Positions 28,479 through 36,129 of a DNA stretch of 64,000 nucleotides are shown piece after piece. Source of the stretch: Ignavibacteria bacterium (lineage in GTDB: Bacteria; Bacteroidota; Ignavibacteria; Ch128b); contig JABLYA010000001.1 in assembly GCA_013177855.1 (NCBI GenBank), positions 481,231 through 545,230 of the forward strand, given 5' to 3'. Below the pieces are notes generated by a model. It was not told where the DNA came from. It did no database searches and saw nothing but the letters and a program-made list of their open reading frames with translations. Within the stretch, counting starts at the first letter, position 1, and the number at the start of each line of letters is the position of its first letter. A program made the position numbers and the translations under genes.

Positions 28479-29549
28479 TCATAATTCGTCATTTTCTTTT
28501 TTGTGATGAGTAGTTACAGACGGTAGTTTAAGTTTTGATAATTCATTTCTTAGTTTGTCAGCTGAAAATACTGTGTAATATTTTTCGGTTGTTTTAAGTT
28601 CTTTGTGACCAACAAGTCTCTTGGCACTCGCAAGATCAACATTGTTCATATAAAGAAGTGAGATATAAGTCTTTCTGAATGTTCTGAGATCATAACCTTT
28701 CTTATCCAAGCCTAAGGATTTAAAGAAGCGTCTCATTGCTTTTCCCATTTCACCTATAGTTGCATAATCAATTAATCTTCCATTAGTAATCTGTTCGCAT
28801 CTATGTTTTAATAGTGGCACTAAGTCTTCATGGATTGGTATTATATTATAAGTTCGTGTCTTAGGTGAATAATACCTTAAAAGTTTATGATCGAAATCAA
28901 TATCTTCAGTTTTAATGTTTATAATATCACTTGGCCTCAAGCCTGTAAATAGTAGTAAGTAAAAAGTTGTTTTGAAATTGTCATTCTTTTCTTCAAGTCT
29001 TGAAAGCATAAGTTCAAGGTCTGACAGTGAGAAGATAATTACCTGTTTAACCTCAGGTTTATATGTGACATCTGAATTTAACTTAAATATTGGTATGTAA
29101 TTATACTCAAACAGAAAGTTAAGAAACTTCTTCAAGTTTTTAGTAATCCCATATAAAGTGTTTTGGGCGTAGTGGTATTTTTGAAGTGAGATTAGAAAGT
29201 CCTCGCTGGTTGATTTAGTAATTTCACTGCAAGGATCGTTTTCGTTAAAATATTGAGTAAATTTATTGTAGAAATTTTTGTATTCCTTTATAGTCTTTGG
29301 ATTTTTGAAGCTGTTAATTTTAAGGAAATGCTCGAAAGCCTTTTTAATAGACGATTTGACAATGCCCTTTAAAATGAAGTTCTGATATAGTTTGTCTAGT
29401 TCTTTTTGAAATTCACGGGCAAATTGTTCGGCTTTTCTAATATTTTCAGGAGTTACTGTTAGATTAAGAGAACGATTAATTCTCTTCCCTGATAATTTAT
29501 CATACCAGCTAATATATAAACGGTTACCTTTCTTATAAATACTAGCCAT
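28479..29549 (-). CDS. tyrosine recombinase (integrase)
   Basis: Catalyses insertion and excision of the element at tRNA-Lys. From its most likely start it has 356 residues: an N-terminal arm-binding segment (MASIYKKGNRLYISWYDK), a SAM-like core-binding domain at about 75-165 and the catalytic domain. The first catalytic Arg is in FTGLRPSDIIN, the Box II Arg in LRTFRKTYIS (the usual HxLRH His replaced), then GHKELKTTEKYY with the Tyr nucleophile. The frame is open 36 bases further, but the ATG at 29549 has TTAAGGAG ten bases upstream and overlaps the excisionase stop by 8 bp, so it is chosen. It reads toward the tRNA. Confidence 0.95.
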   Translation of the reverse strand: MASIYKKGNRLYISWYDKLSGKRINRSLNLTVTPENIRKAEQFAREFQKELDKLYQNFILKGIVKSSIKKAFEHFLKINSFKNPKTIKEYKNFYNKFTQYFNENDPCSEITKSTSEDFLISLQKYHYAQNTLYGITKNLKKFLNFLFEYNYIPIFKLNSDVTYKPEVKQVIIFSLSDLELMLSRLEEKNDNFKTTFYLLLFTGLRPSDIINIKTEDIDFDHKLLRYYSPKTRTYNIIPIHEDLVPLLKHRCEQITNGRLIDYATIGEMGKAMRRFFKSLGLDKKGYDLRTFRKTYISLLYMNNVDLASAKRLVGHKELKTTEKYYTVFSADKLRNELSKLKLPSVTTHHKKENDEL

Positions 29550-29847
29550 TATTGAAATTCTCCTTAAGTTTTTCAAATAATTCAACAGAGTTAAAACTTG
29601 ATGTTGAAGTGGATGTATCTACATCAAAGATCTGGTTAATGAAAGTATCACTTGAAACATAAACAGTGTTTTCTTTTATGAACCGTTCTATTTCACTATA
29701 CGGTACTTTAAAGCGGGTATTGAGTTGAATAACCCCTAATCTACCTTGTTGAATTAAATTATAAACCATTTCACGGCTTATATTAAGACATTGTGCTGTT
29801 TCAGTAATAGTAAGCAAAGAAGTGTTTGAATAAGTTTTTTCACTCAT
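29542..29847 (-). CDS. excisionase-like helix-turn-helix protein
   Basis: About 101 residues with a MerR/HTH_17-type winged helix at LLTITETAQCLNISREMVYN, followed by the wing GVIQLNTRFKVPYSEIERFI. This is the pattern of recombination directionality factors and plasmid helix-turn-helix regulators. The frame opens with TTG at 29859, but an ATG at 29847 is the better start. Overlap with the integrase gene by 8 bp supports a role in controlling excision. Confidence 0.82.
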   Translation of the reverse strand: MSEKTYSNTSLLTITETAQCLNISREMVYNLIQQGRLGVIQLNTRFKVPYSEIERFIKENTVYVSSDTFINQIFDVDTSTSTSSFNSVELFEKLKENFNNG

Positions 29848-29943
29848 AGTTAAAACCAAAATTTAATTACCCTTAATGAATAATAATGGTCAGAGAATTA
29901 AAGCATTCCCTGACATATTTGTACTTATATAGAAAAAGAACAT

Positions 29944-32013
29944 TTATTCTACATTGATGTTGATTTCAAAATTTGCCAATAATCCTCTTTGTTTCTGATA
30001 ATACTCCCTAATCGTTTCTTTATAACTCTCTTGCATTAACTGTTTTAATGTATTCTCATGCTGTATTGGAACTATAAAACTATCGTGGATACATAAGCAA
30101 GGAATGTCCAGATCAACAGTTCTTAATAATATTTTTTCTGCGATGTCTGAGTCGATACGTTGTAATTTTAAGCCAATGCCTGAATGAAAATATTTACGAA
30201 TAGGCTCATGTTTTGATTTAATGGAGTTAATTAGAGACAGAATTCTTGTTTCAAGCGGAATTGATTTATCTGTACAGTTATTAAAAAGGGCCAATAAACT
30301 TGGTTCATCTAAAAGCATTTTCTTTATCGCAATTTTTGCCTGTTGAAGTCCAGAGCTATTTAGTAAAATCTGAAAGGCGAGTTTTATTATTTTTCGAAGT
30401 TCTGGATGGTAATTATCTAAAGAGTATCCGTCCTGGTTAATATCAAACGGTAAACCCTCGAGATGGTAAAGCATTGCTAAATGTAAACTTTTAAAGTCTA
30501 GTTCAATGCTTAATTGGCCATTTATTAAGATACGTTTGCGTTTCTCTTCAGATAGAGATTGATATTGTGCTCCGTAGAACCTTCCACCTTTCTGTAAATC
30601 AAGATCATTAAAAACTCTATAAAGGCGAGGATCGAGTTTAAGGGCTTTAATTGGCTTTACAGATTTATGCCACTGAAATTTTATACCGCCAAGGTATAAA
30701 TTTAAATTTCGACTAGTTATATGGAAGAATAATAAAATGATGCCTGATAGGAAATATTCGTAAGATTGAATAAAATTGGTAGAAATGCCGCCGCGAATGT
30801 GGGTTTTGGGTATATGAATAGTTGGTTCTGTTGGTGATGTAGCGGAGATAAGAACTTCATTGGGATACAGTGCGCCATAGAGTTGGTGCAGAACAATAGC
30901 TAATGGATTTGCCAAAGAGCTATAATATGCAGGAATAACTTTAATGTTATTGGATGTGGCACTTGCGGAAAAATAATTGGCCCTATTAATTGTGGCTACA
31001 CGCCCATTAACTGGTATGGAATAAATATTCCCCTTCCGCTGTGGAGCGGAGGTTATATCGGCAATTGACGAATATGAATGGCATTTCGTTGGTTGCCATT
31101 CGCCTTCTGCCGCGGCGTTAATATAGTTGCGTGGCGAATTGGGCTGGGCGCCTTTGGCCTCGGCAGATAATTTATTAATTAGCCAATTGTAGTCTTCTTC
31201 GCTTTCAATAAATAATATTTGTTGGCCGGCAATATATTGGTTGTATTTGTTTAGGGAGCATTTTAAACTGCATTTGCTGTCGCCATTTGCCACATTTTCA
31301 TTGGTGGATAGGACTAGTTCTGATTTGACTTCATTGATGGGTATTAAACTAGAGAGGTTTCCATTATTTTGTTTGAGGAGCTTTTTAGCGCTACGAATTT
31401 CTTTAATTGATCTGAGTTTTATGATGAAACCTAGGTCGATGAATTGTTGCGTAATTGTTGACCAGGGTTTAGAGTAGGCCCAAAAGAGGATGTTATTTAG
31501 ATTTAATAATTCTGGTTCTGATGAGATTAAGGCCTGGTTGAATGAGATCTCTACATTTGCCAGAGTTTCTCGGAATGTGTTTGTGGGTTTTATCCTTGTT
31601 GCCATTTCATCAACGTTCCGCTTTTTAGCTTTTGGTTTTGGTCGCCTAATTTTGTAGGAGGGTTTAGGCTGGAAAATGGTTTCTACATAGCCAAGATTTA
31701 ATAGAATATCGAATATTTTCATAACGGTCTCATATGTTTGTGATGTTGAGTTATTCGATTTTAATCTTCTATAGTATTGTGTGGACTTCGGGAAGGCGAT
31801 AAATTTGTCGTAATATAAGGCATATATTAGATGTTCTATGAATATTTTAATACCCTCCAGATAGGTATTCTTTTTATACCGGATGAGGCCTTTACTAATA
31901 GCGAATTGTAATACGTCATTACTGATTTGATTTATGACCGTCGTATAAGGATCATCGTTTGCGATTTTCCTAATAGGAATGAAGGTTATTGAATTATTTA
32001 AGTTCTGTGACAT
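29944..32013 (-). CDS. divergent family-A-like nucleic acid polymerase
   Basis: A 689-residue protein whose last 200 residues carry the palm/fingers pattern of family A polymerases and single-subunit RNA polymerases. Motif A is ELDFKSLHLAMLYHLEG (Asp506, like the D of DYSQIELR). A motif-B-like helix has Arg540 and Lys544 with the R-x3-K spacing. LQRIDSDIAEKILL recalls the conserved LQGTAADI helix. Motif C is CIHDSFIVP with His643-Asp644, as in T7 RNA polymerase HDSF or Pol I HDE. A GGRFYG motif lies 25 residues before motif A. There is no 3'-5' exonuclease. The first 450 residues look basic and partly HTH-like, perhaps for origin or template binding. DNA or RNA product is not decidable. GGAG precedes the ATG. 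Confidence 0.7.
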   Translation of the reverse strand: MSQNLNNSITFIPIRKIANDDPYTTVINQISNDVLQFAISKGLIRYKKNTYLEGIKIFIEHLIYALYYDKFIAFPKSTQYYRRLKSNNSTSQTYETVMKIFDILLNLGYVETIFQPKPSYKIRRPKPKAKKRNVDEMATRIKPTNTFRETLANVEISFNQALISSEPELLNLNNILFWAYSKPWSTITQQFIDLGFIIKLRSIKEIRSAKKLLKQNNGNLSSLIPINEVKSELVLSTNENVANGDSKCSLKCSLNKYNQYIAGQQILFIESEEDYNWLINKLSAEAKGAQPNSPRNYINAAAEGEWQPTKCHSYSSIADITSAPQRKGNIYSIPVNGRVATINRANYFSASATSNNIKVIPAYYSSLANPLAIVLHQLYGALYPNEVLISATSPTEPTIHIPKTHIRGGISTNFIQSYEYFLSGIILLFFHITSRNLNLYLGGIKFQWHKSVKPIKALKLDPRLYRVFNDLDLQKGGRFYGAQYQSLSEEKRKRILINGQLSIELDFKSLHLAMLYHLEGLPFDINQDGYSLDNYHPELRKIIKLAFQILLNSSGLQQAKIAIKKMLLDEPSLLALFNNCTDKSIPLETRILSLINSIKSKHEPIRKYFHSGIGLKLQRIDSDIAEKILLRTVDLDIPCLCIHDSFIVPIQHENTLKQLMQESYKETIREYYQKQRGLLANFEININVE

Positions 32014-32102
32014 AATCTAGTCTCCTTAATAGTTGCACTAAAGGAATTTCTTTCCATTAAAGTTACTCTGTAGATAGTCGAATAGGACTGAATAATAAAA
32101 TT

Positions 32103-32126
32103 GGGGAGGGCAAAATTACCCCCCCC
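32103..32126 (-). terminator. G/C-rich hairpin after the tandem OB-like gene
   Basis: GGGGAGGG and CCCCCCC arms around CAAAATTAC lie between the OB-like gene stop and the polymerase-like gene. On the minus strand AATTTTATT follows. It may terminate or attenuate read-through into the polymerase gene. Confidence 0.5.
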
Positions 32127-32143
32127 GAAATGGAAATTATTGG

Positions 32144-32953
32144 TCATTGAGTGTCTTCCTCGCTATTATTATTGTTATCCTTTGTCTTAATTGCTAAACG
32201 AGATAAGTATTCTTCAATTTGATCCTTACTTAAAGCATTTATCTCATAATACTTTCCATCATCATTAACTACTTTTTTAATTGAGATCCAGTCTGGTCTA
32301 CCAAGATTATTATACTTTTCTACGAAGTCGTTATTTACGAAATGGGATTTTTCAACTCCTTCGTGTAATAGTCTAAAATATATGTATGGACCATAGTTAT
32401 TGCTACCAGTTCTAGGTGTTTTACTTAAAACTTGAACGATAACTTCTTCGTTATCCTTAATTTTAAGCTTAGGAGGGTATTTTTTCGGATAACTTATTTC
32501 TTCAACTTTATGCTCATCAGAGGTATGTAATTGAATATCCCAGCATATTTTATTATCATTAATTGACTTGATAACAGTCAATGTATTAAAAGGTTTAACA
32601 TAATCCTTGATAGCTTCGTCTAAACCATCATCTAGAAACAGAGTATGTTCTATTCCCTCAGAAATTACCCTAATGTACTTATAAAATGAATTATTTTTAC
32701 CTTTATGAATTTTATCTGAAATAATAGTGAATGTACAAGGTATACCAACAAAAATTTCTAACTTTGGTGGTCTATTGAATATTTTATCAGGCTTATTAAC
32801 ATTTAGCATATTTTGAACTCCTATTTGAGTAATTGTTGAATTTGGATAATTACCTTTCAGATTTATATTACTGATGAATTCCCCTATTGTAGGGTTATCC
32901 ATAGTACCATTAGTCTCTTCATTAATTTTTTGAGAATTGCTCTGGTAATTCAT
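32144..32953 (-). CDS. protein with two tandem OB-like domains
   Basis: 269 residues from the ATG at 32953, which has GGAGGTAATT directly before it (a second ATG 12 bases upstream has none). After a polar N-terminus, two copies of one domain follow. Each starts PPKL(E/K)I, then a beta strand (FTIISDK / IVQVLSK), a K/N-rich loop, a strand YKYIRVISEGIEH / YIYFRLLHEGVEK, a short FLDD/FVNN stretch and a closing strand. The beta-rich repeat suggests an OB fold, perhaps ssDNA binding. The same domain recurs once in the gene at 34575. No named family is recognised; the function is inference. Confidence 0.6.
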   Translation of the reverse strand: MNYQSNSQKINEETNGTMDNPTIGEFISNINLKGNYPNSTITQIGVQNMLNVNKPDKIFNRPPKLEIFVGIPCTFTIISDKIHKGKNNSFYKYIRVISEGIEHTLFLDDGLDEAIKDYVKPFNTLTVIKSINDNKICWDIQLHTSDEHKVEEISYPKKYPPKLKIKDNEEVIVQVLSKTPRTGSNNYGPYIYFRLLHEGVEKSHFVNNDFVEKYNNLGRPDWISIKKVVNDDGKYYEINALSKDQIEEYLSRLAIKTKDNNNNSEEDTQ

Positions 32954-33116
32954 AATTACCTCCATTGTTTCTTTTTAAATATCCAATTATGATTAGTCTA
33001 GCCATCAGGCTTAGACTAACGCCCAATTCTTTTGAAAGGGACTTTAGAAGAAGAAGATTTTCTTCATCAAGTCTCGTTTGAACTGGGTAAACACGAACTC
33101 TATTTTTATTTTTCAT
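32922..33116 (-). CDS. small ribbon-helix-helix-like regulator
   Basis: 64 residues. A basic beta strand (NRVRVYPVQTRLD) is followed by two helices (EENLLLLKSLSKELGVSLSLMARLIII), the CopG/Arc pattern of dimeric ribbon-helix-helix repressors. AGAGG precedes the start. It overlaps the OB-like gene by 32 bp and so is the first gene of that unit. The inverted repeats just upstream (33157-33174 and 33362-33398) are candidate operators. Confidence 0.65.
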   Translation of the reverse strand: MKNKNRVRVYPVQTRLDEENLLLLKSLSKELGVSLSLMARLIIIGYLKRNNGGNYELPEQFSKN

Positions 33117-33695
33117 AAGATTTTACCTCTATTAGTTTAAGTTTAACTGATTTAAAGTGCTGAACACCCAGCACATTTATTAGAGTACTGCAAATTGAAA
33201 TTGTCATATCTATCATAAACCAGCATCTCTGTTGCATTTATTATAAACTTGCCGTAATAAAAACTACCAATATAATAATTAGACATTTCACATTTATCAC
33301 ATTCAAATTACACTGCAAATGAGCGCATAGATTTTTGCCAAGTCAAGTGGTTTTGAAATTAAAATCAAATCAATTTTGCATTGAAATTAATTTGATTTGA
33401 AGTGGTTAGACTTAAAATCAGCTAAAGTTTCGTAAAATCGTTGCTTCGTGATCTGAATTTTTGTTTTGTCAAGTGTTATTAAGGATTTTTTTTAACTAGA
33501 ATGGACTTTTTTTATTTCAATCAGTAATTATTGCCAACTATTAAGTGTCCAAAGTCATTGGACAAGTATAATCAATTATTATAGTTTTTTATTAAATATT
33601 AGTATGAAATATTTTTCTACTAATTTTAGCCTTGGTGAATTGCCATTAAATAAACAGTAAAAAACGACCGGTCGTTTGATTTGAAGTTGAATTTA
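33117..33695. other. intergenic control region of the element core
   Basis: 579 bp without a gene, between two core gene groups. It contains GTGCTG-N6-CAGCAC (33157-33174), an imperfect 16-bp inverted repeat of AAATCAAATcAATTT type (33362-33377 with 33383-33398) and the perfect palindrome at 33662-33677. Very AT-rich DNA fills the rest. A promoter for the RHH/OB/polymerase unit must be here; a replication origin is possible but not shown. Confidence 0.5.
33662..33677. promoter_or_regulatory. 16-bp perfect palindrome, candidate operator
   Basis: AAACGACCGGTCGTTT lies 18 bp past the stop of the ArdC-like gene and stands out from the AT-rich surroundings. The ACCGGT centre resembles TetR-type operators, but no TetR gene is nearby. 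It could also be the base of a short terminator, as T's follow on one side. Confidence 0.45.
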
Positions 33696-34568
33696 TTAAC
33701 TTATATCAGAGCTTTTAATGTAATCCATATAGTTGTATACGCTTTCCGGAACAAGATAGTCAACAGCCTGGCGGGCTAAGGATATTGAATTAATCAGTGC
33801 ATTGGGGTCGTCCTCGGCTAATTTGAGCCAGTTACTTATATACGCCGATTGGTTATCAAGCGTTTTTGGTGCTATGCCACATAACCCGCATAAAAATGAA
33901 CTTCCAATCTCGGCAACCATCTCTTCAATAGCTCTCTCCTGAGGGGATGGTATCCTTGTTTCGCAGCTTAACCTATTCAGCCTTGACGGGTGACCTGTCC
34001 AGTGGATTAGCTCATGAAATAACGATGCATAATATTCTTCAGGCGTGCTAAAATAACTTACGGGCGGTATTGATATATAATCATCTACTGGATCATAAAA
34101 GCATCTCTGAAAGTTATTCTTAATCACCAGCTCTGGCTCAAGCCTGTTAATAACATATTCACAATCAAGTATTTTATTACCTGTGTCGTATTGTTCTTTG
34201 TAGAGCGTTGTCTGGGATATATTGAAAACATAGCTTACCTTGTATATTGATACCACCTTTGTCTGTTCCTGATTAGTTTCATCATCAAAGTAATCGACTT
34301 CATGATGTTTCCAGTAAACTATAGGAAAGCCCTTGCTGTTCTTAAGAACTTTGCCATTTAGATTTTGACATTGAAGGTATGTTAAAAAGTATGGGCTTGG
34401 AAAGCTGGTTAAAGAAAGTAGGATATAGTTAATACCATTATAAGGTCTGCGAGTTATAAAGTTCATCGGCACACCAACTTTCCAGGGTTTTCTCCAGGGA
34501 ATTGTCCCTTTCTCAAAGTTGGCTTTGATGCTGTTAATTATGTATTCAAATAATTCTTTTCGTTTCAT
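33696..34568 (-). CDS. ArdC-like antirestriction protein with zincin domain
   Basis: 290 residues from the ATG at 34568, preceded by GGAG; the frame opens with TTG six bases earlier. The N-terminal ArdC domain (NFEKGTIPWRKPW, RPYNGINYILLSL, VYWK) binds ssDNA in characterised members. The C-terminal half has the metallopeptidase motif FHELIHWTGHPSRL (HExxH) and a downstream EEMVAEIGSSFLC. ArdC proteins on plasmids protect incoming DNA from host restriction. Here it starts an element-encoded 'anti-defence' stretch that includes the Gam-like gene. Confidence 0.9.
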   Translation of the reverse strand: MKRKELFEYIINSIKANFEKGTIPWRKPWKVGVPMNFITRRPYNGINYILLSLTSFPSPYFLTYLQCQNLNGKVLKNSKGFPIVYWKHHEVDYFDDETNQEQTKVVSIYKVSYVFNISQTTLYKEQYDTGNKILDCEYVINRLEPELVIKNNFQRCFYDPVDDYISIPPVSYFSTPEEYYASLFHELIHWTGHPSRLNRLSCETRIPSPQERAIEEMVAEIGSSFLCGLCGIAPKTLDNQSAYISNWLKLAEDDPNALINSISLARQAVDYLVPESVYNYMDYIKSSDIS

Positions 34569-34574
34569 ATTCAA

Positions 34575-35063
34575 TTACTCCAGCTTAATCCCATTACCGT
34601 TGATTTTACTTCTTGCAATAAAGAGAGTAATCGCAGCTTTCTCAATGTCAATCATACCATTAAGCTCTTTCTGGAGTTCAATAGCATCTTTGTATGATGT
34701 TAGCAATGTCTGATATAGATGATCTTTCTGAGTAATATCAACTGCAGTTTCATCTTTGCTTTCCTCAACTTTATTCTGCTCTGTATCCTTCTGGACTAAA
34801 GGTCTGACTATCCATTTAATGTTTATCTTCTTCCCATTGTTGTAAGCCAGTCTGGTTATCTCGAACATATCGCCACGACGAAAATTCTTTAAGACTTTAT
34901 GAACCTCAGGATGAGCAAAGAACGAGTATTCCTTGCCATCTGTTTTAACAGCATAAAGATAGTATTCACCGAAGCCATTCTGGCCTGTTATTGCTTCATC
35001 GTAGATGAGCTCTACGATTACTGGTTCATTGACAGGTATTTCGAGTTTAGGTCTCTGGTTCAT
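34575..35063 (-). CDS. single OB-like domain protein
   Basis: 162 residues. Residues 4-90 repeat the domain seen twice in the protein at 32144: RPKLEIPVNEPVIVELIYDE, a glycine-rich loop, EYYLYAVKTDGKEYSFF, then a helix and a final strand. A variable acidic linker and a C-terminal helical part follow. Such an OB-plus-tail layout recalls ssDNA-binding proteins but the acidic tip of SSB is absent. It overlaps the Gam-like gene by 17 bp, GGAGACAAACG precedes its ATG, and the ArdC-like gene follows within 10 bp. Confidence 0.6.
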   Translation of the reverse strand: MNQRPKLEIPVNEPVIVELIYDEAITGQNGFGEYYLYAVKTDGKEYSFFAHPEVHKVLKNFRRGDMFEITRLAYNNGKKINIKWIVRPLVQKDTEQNKVEESKDETAVDITQKDHLYQTLLTSYKDAIELQKELNGMIDIEKAAITLFIARSKINGNGIKLE

Positions 35064-35574
35064 CGTTTGTCTCCTTATTTTGTTGTTTTAGTTTGTATGT
35101 GAATTGTTCTGTACCTTCAATAAAAGTTACACCAGCTGGTATTTCCCCGGTGGCCTTGATGAAGGATTTGATCTTATTGAGATCTGGTTTTATTTCTTCA
35201 GGAATGATGCGAATGAGTTCTGGTCGAGCATTGCGGAGAAAAGCTTCAATATCAGTGATTTCAATCTTATCAGGATTTTTCCTGACCTTTAAGATACCAT
35301 TTGGAAGGTCAAGGGTCTTGAGGTTGTTATGCCTCATATAGTTTTCAAGCAGACCCTCATAATATTGTATGCGGTTTTTAAGTGAAGCGTTTTTCTCTTC
35401 GAGCCAGCGATTTATGATTTCTATTTCAACACTGGCATCATAGGTGTTTTGGTCTACCTGACTTTTGAGATTTGATATCTCTTTAAGTATTAAATCACAA
35501 TATGCCCGACTTTGGATCTGTTCGGTTTGTTCAGCTTCTTTCAGAAGTTCGTCCAGGAAGTTTTCCGTATTCAT
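35047..35574 (-). CDS. Gam-like host-nuclease inhibitor
   Basis: About 175 residues. A long amphipathic coiled coil (about 25-100: EIEIINRWLEEKNASLKNRI) leads to KTLDLPNGILKVRKNPDKIEI and ends with PELIRIIPEEIKPDLNKIKSF and GEIPAGVTFIEGTEQFTYK. These C-terminal phrases match the Mu Gam/Gp157 group, which binds DNA ends and blocks RecBCD-type nucleases. The start at 35574 has GGAGG eight bases upstream, better than the ATG at 35589. It points to a linear or broken-end DNA stage in the element's life cycle (inference). Confidence 0.75.
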   Translation of the reverse strand: MNTENFLDELLKEAEQTEQIQSRAYCDLILKEISNLKSQVDQNTYDASVEIEIINRWLEEKNASLKNRIQYYEGLLENYMRHNNLKTLDLPNGILKVRKNPDKIEITDIEAFLRNARPELIRIIPEEIKPDLNKIKSFIKATGEIPAGVTFIEGTEQFTYKLKQQNKETNDEPET

Positions 35575-35713
35575 AGGTGTTTCCTCCAATTTGTTTCTGA
35601 TTGAAATATTGATTTAAGATGTCATTGACCAATTTTGTCATAGGCCTTTTGAGTTTCTGTTTTAGGTGATAAAGCCTTATGACATTTTCTTCAGATATTT
35701 TTGGTGAGTACAT
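35531..35713 (-). CDS. small putative ribbon-helix-helix protein
   Basis: 60 residues. MYSPKISEENVIRLYHLKQKLKRPMTKLVNDILNQYF looks like a beta strand and two helices of an RHH regulator. AAAGGAGACTATTT precedes the ATG. It overlaps the Gam-like gene by 44 bp. It is short and no family is certain. Confidence 0.5.
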   Translation of the reverse strand: MYSPKISEENVIRLYHLKQKLKRPMTKLVNDILNQYFNQKQIGGNTYEYGKLPGRTSERS

Positions 35714-35734
35714 AAATAGTCTCCTTTCTTTTTA

Positions 35735-35944
35735 TTAATCCCTTGTGATTTGATGGTATATTTGAGTTACATTGAATTTGGATTTGCAGTAAGGGCAATC
35801 GACTGAATAGTCGTGCATTATAAACTGCGTTTTTAGTTGATTTTTAAGGGTTTTTGTGGTTCTCTCACAAATTGAGGCAGTAAAGTAGGTTTTGCATTTT
35901 GGACAAAGGATTGATATATCAACCCAGTTAATCGTTTGTGTCAT
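35735..35944 (-). CDS. small zinc-ribbon protein
   Basis: 69 residues with two metal-binding knuckles, CPKC at residues 14-17 and CPYC near 50-53, separated by a helix-forming KTLKNQLKTQF. AGGAGAAATAC precedes the ATG. Probably a nucleic-acid- or protein-binding adaptor. It lies between the RNA-polymerase-like gene and the small RHH gene, on the same strand. Confidence 0.6.
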   Translation of the reverse strand: MTQTINWVDISILCPKCKTYFTASICERTTKTLKNQLKTQFIMHDYSVDCPYCKSKFNVTQIYHQITRD

Positions 35945-36129
35945 GTATTTCTCCTTTTATTGGTTAGTTATCCCATTAAGTAAATGAAATGGAAGGATGC
36001 AGTCGGAGACTGCGGAGGGTGTGTGTCAGTGTTTAGTGCGTCTTTTGATAATCTATTGATGGGTAAAATGAGCGGAGAGTGTTTAGAGTTAATTTTATGT
36101 GTATAAAAGAAAATAGCTTTAAGTGAGGT

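Noticed and set aside
28012-28492. Minus-strand open frames of 156 and 98 codons across the tRNA-Lys gene
   Set aside because: They translate the antisense of the tRNA (GIEPSTLCLKGRC), a well-known false ORF, and cross its terminator and the attachment repeat.
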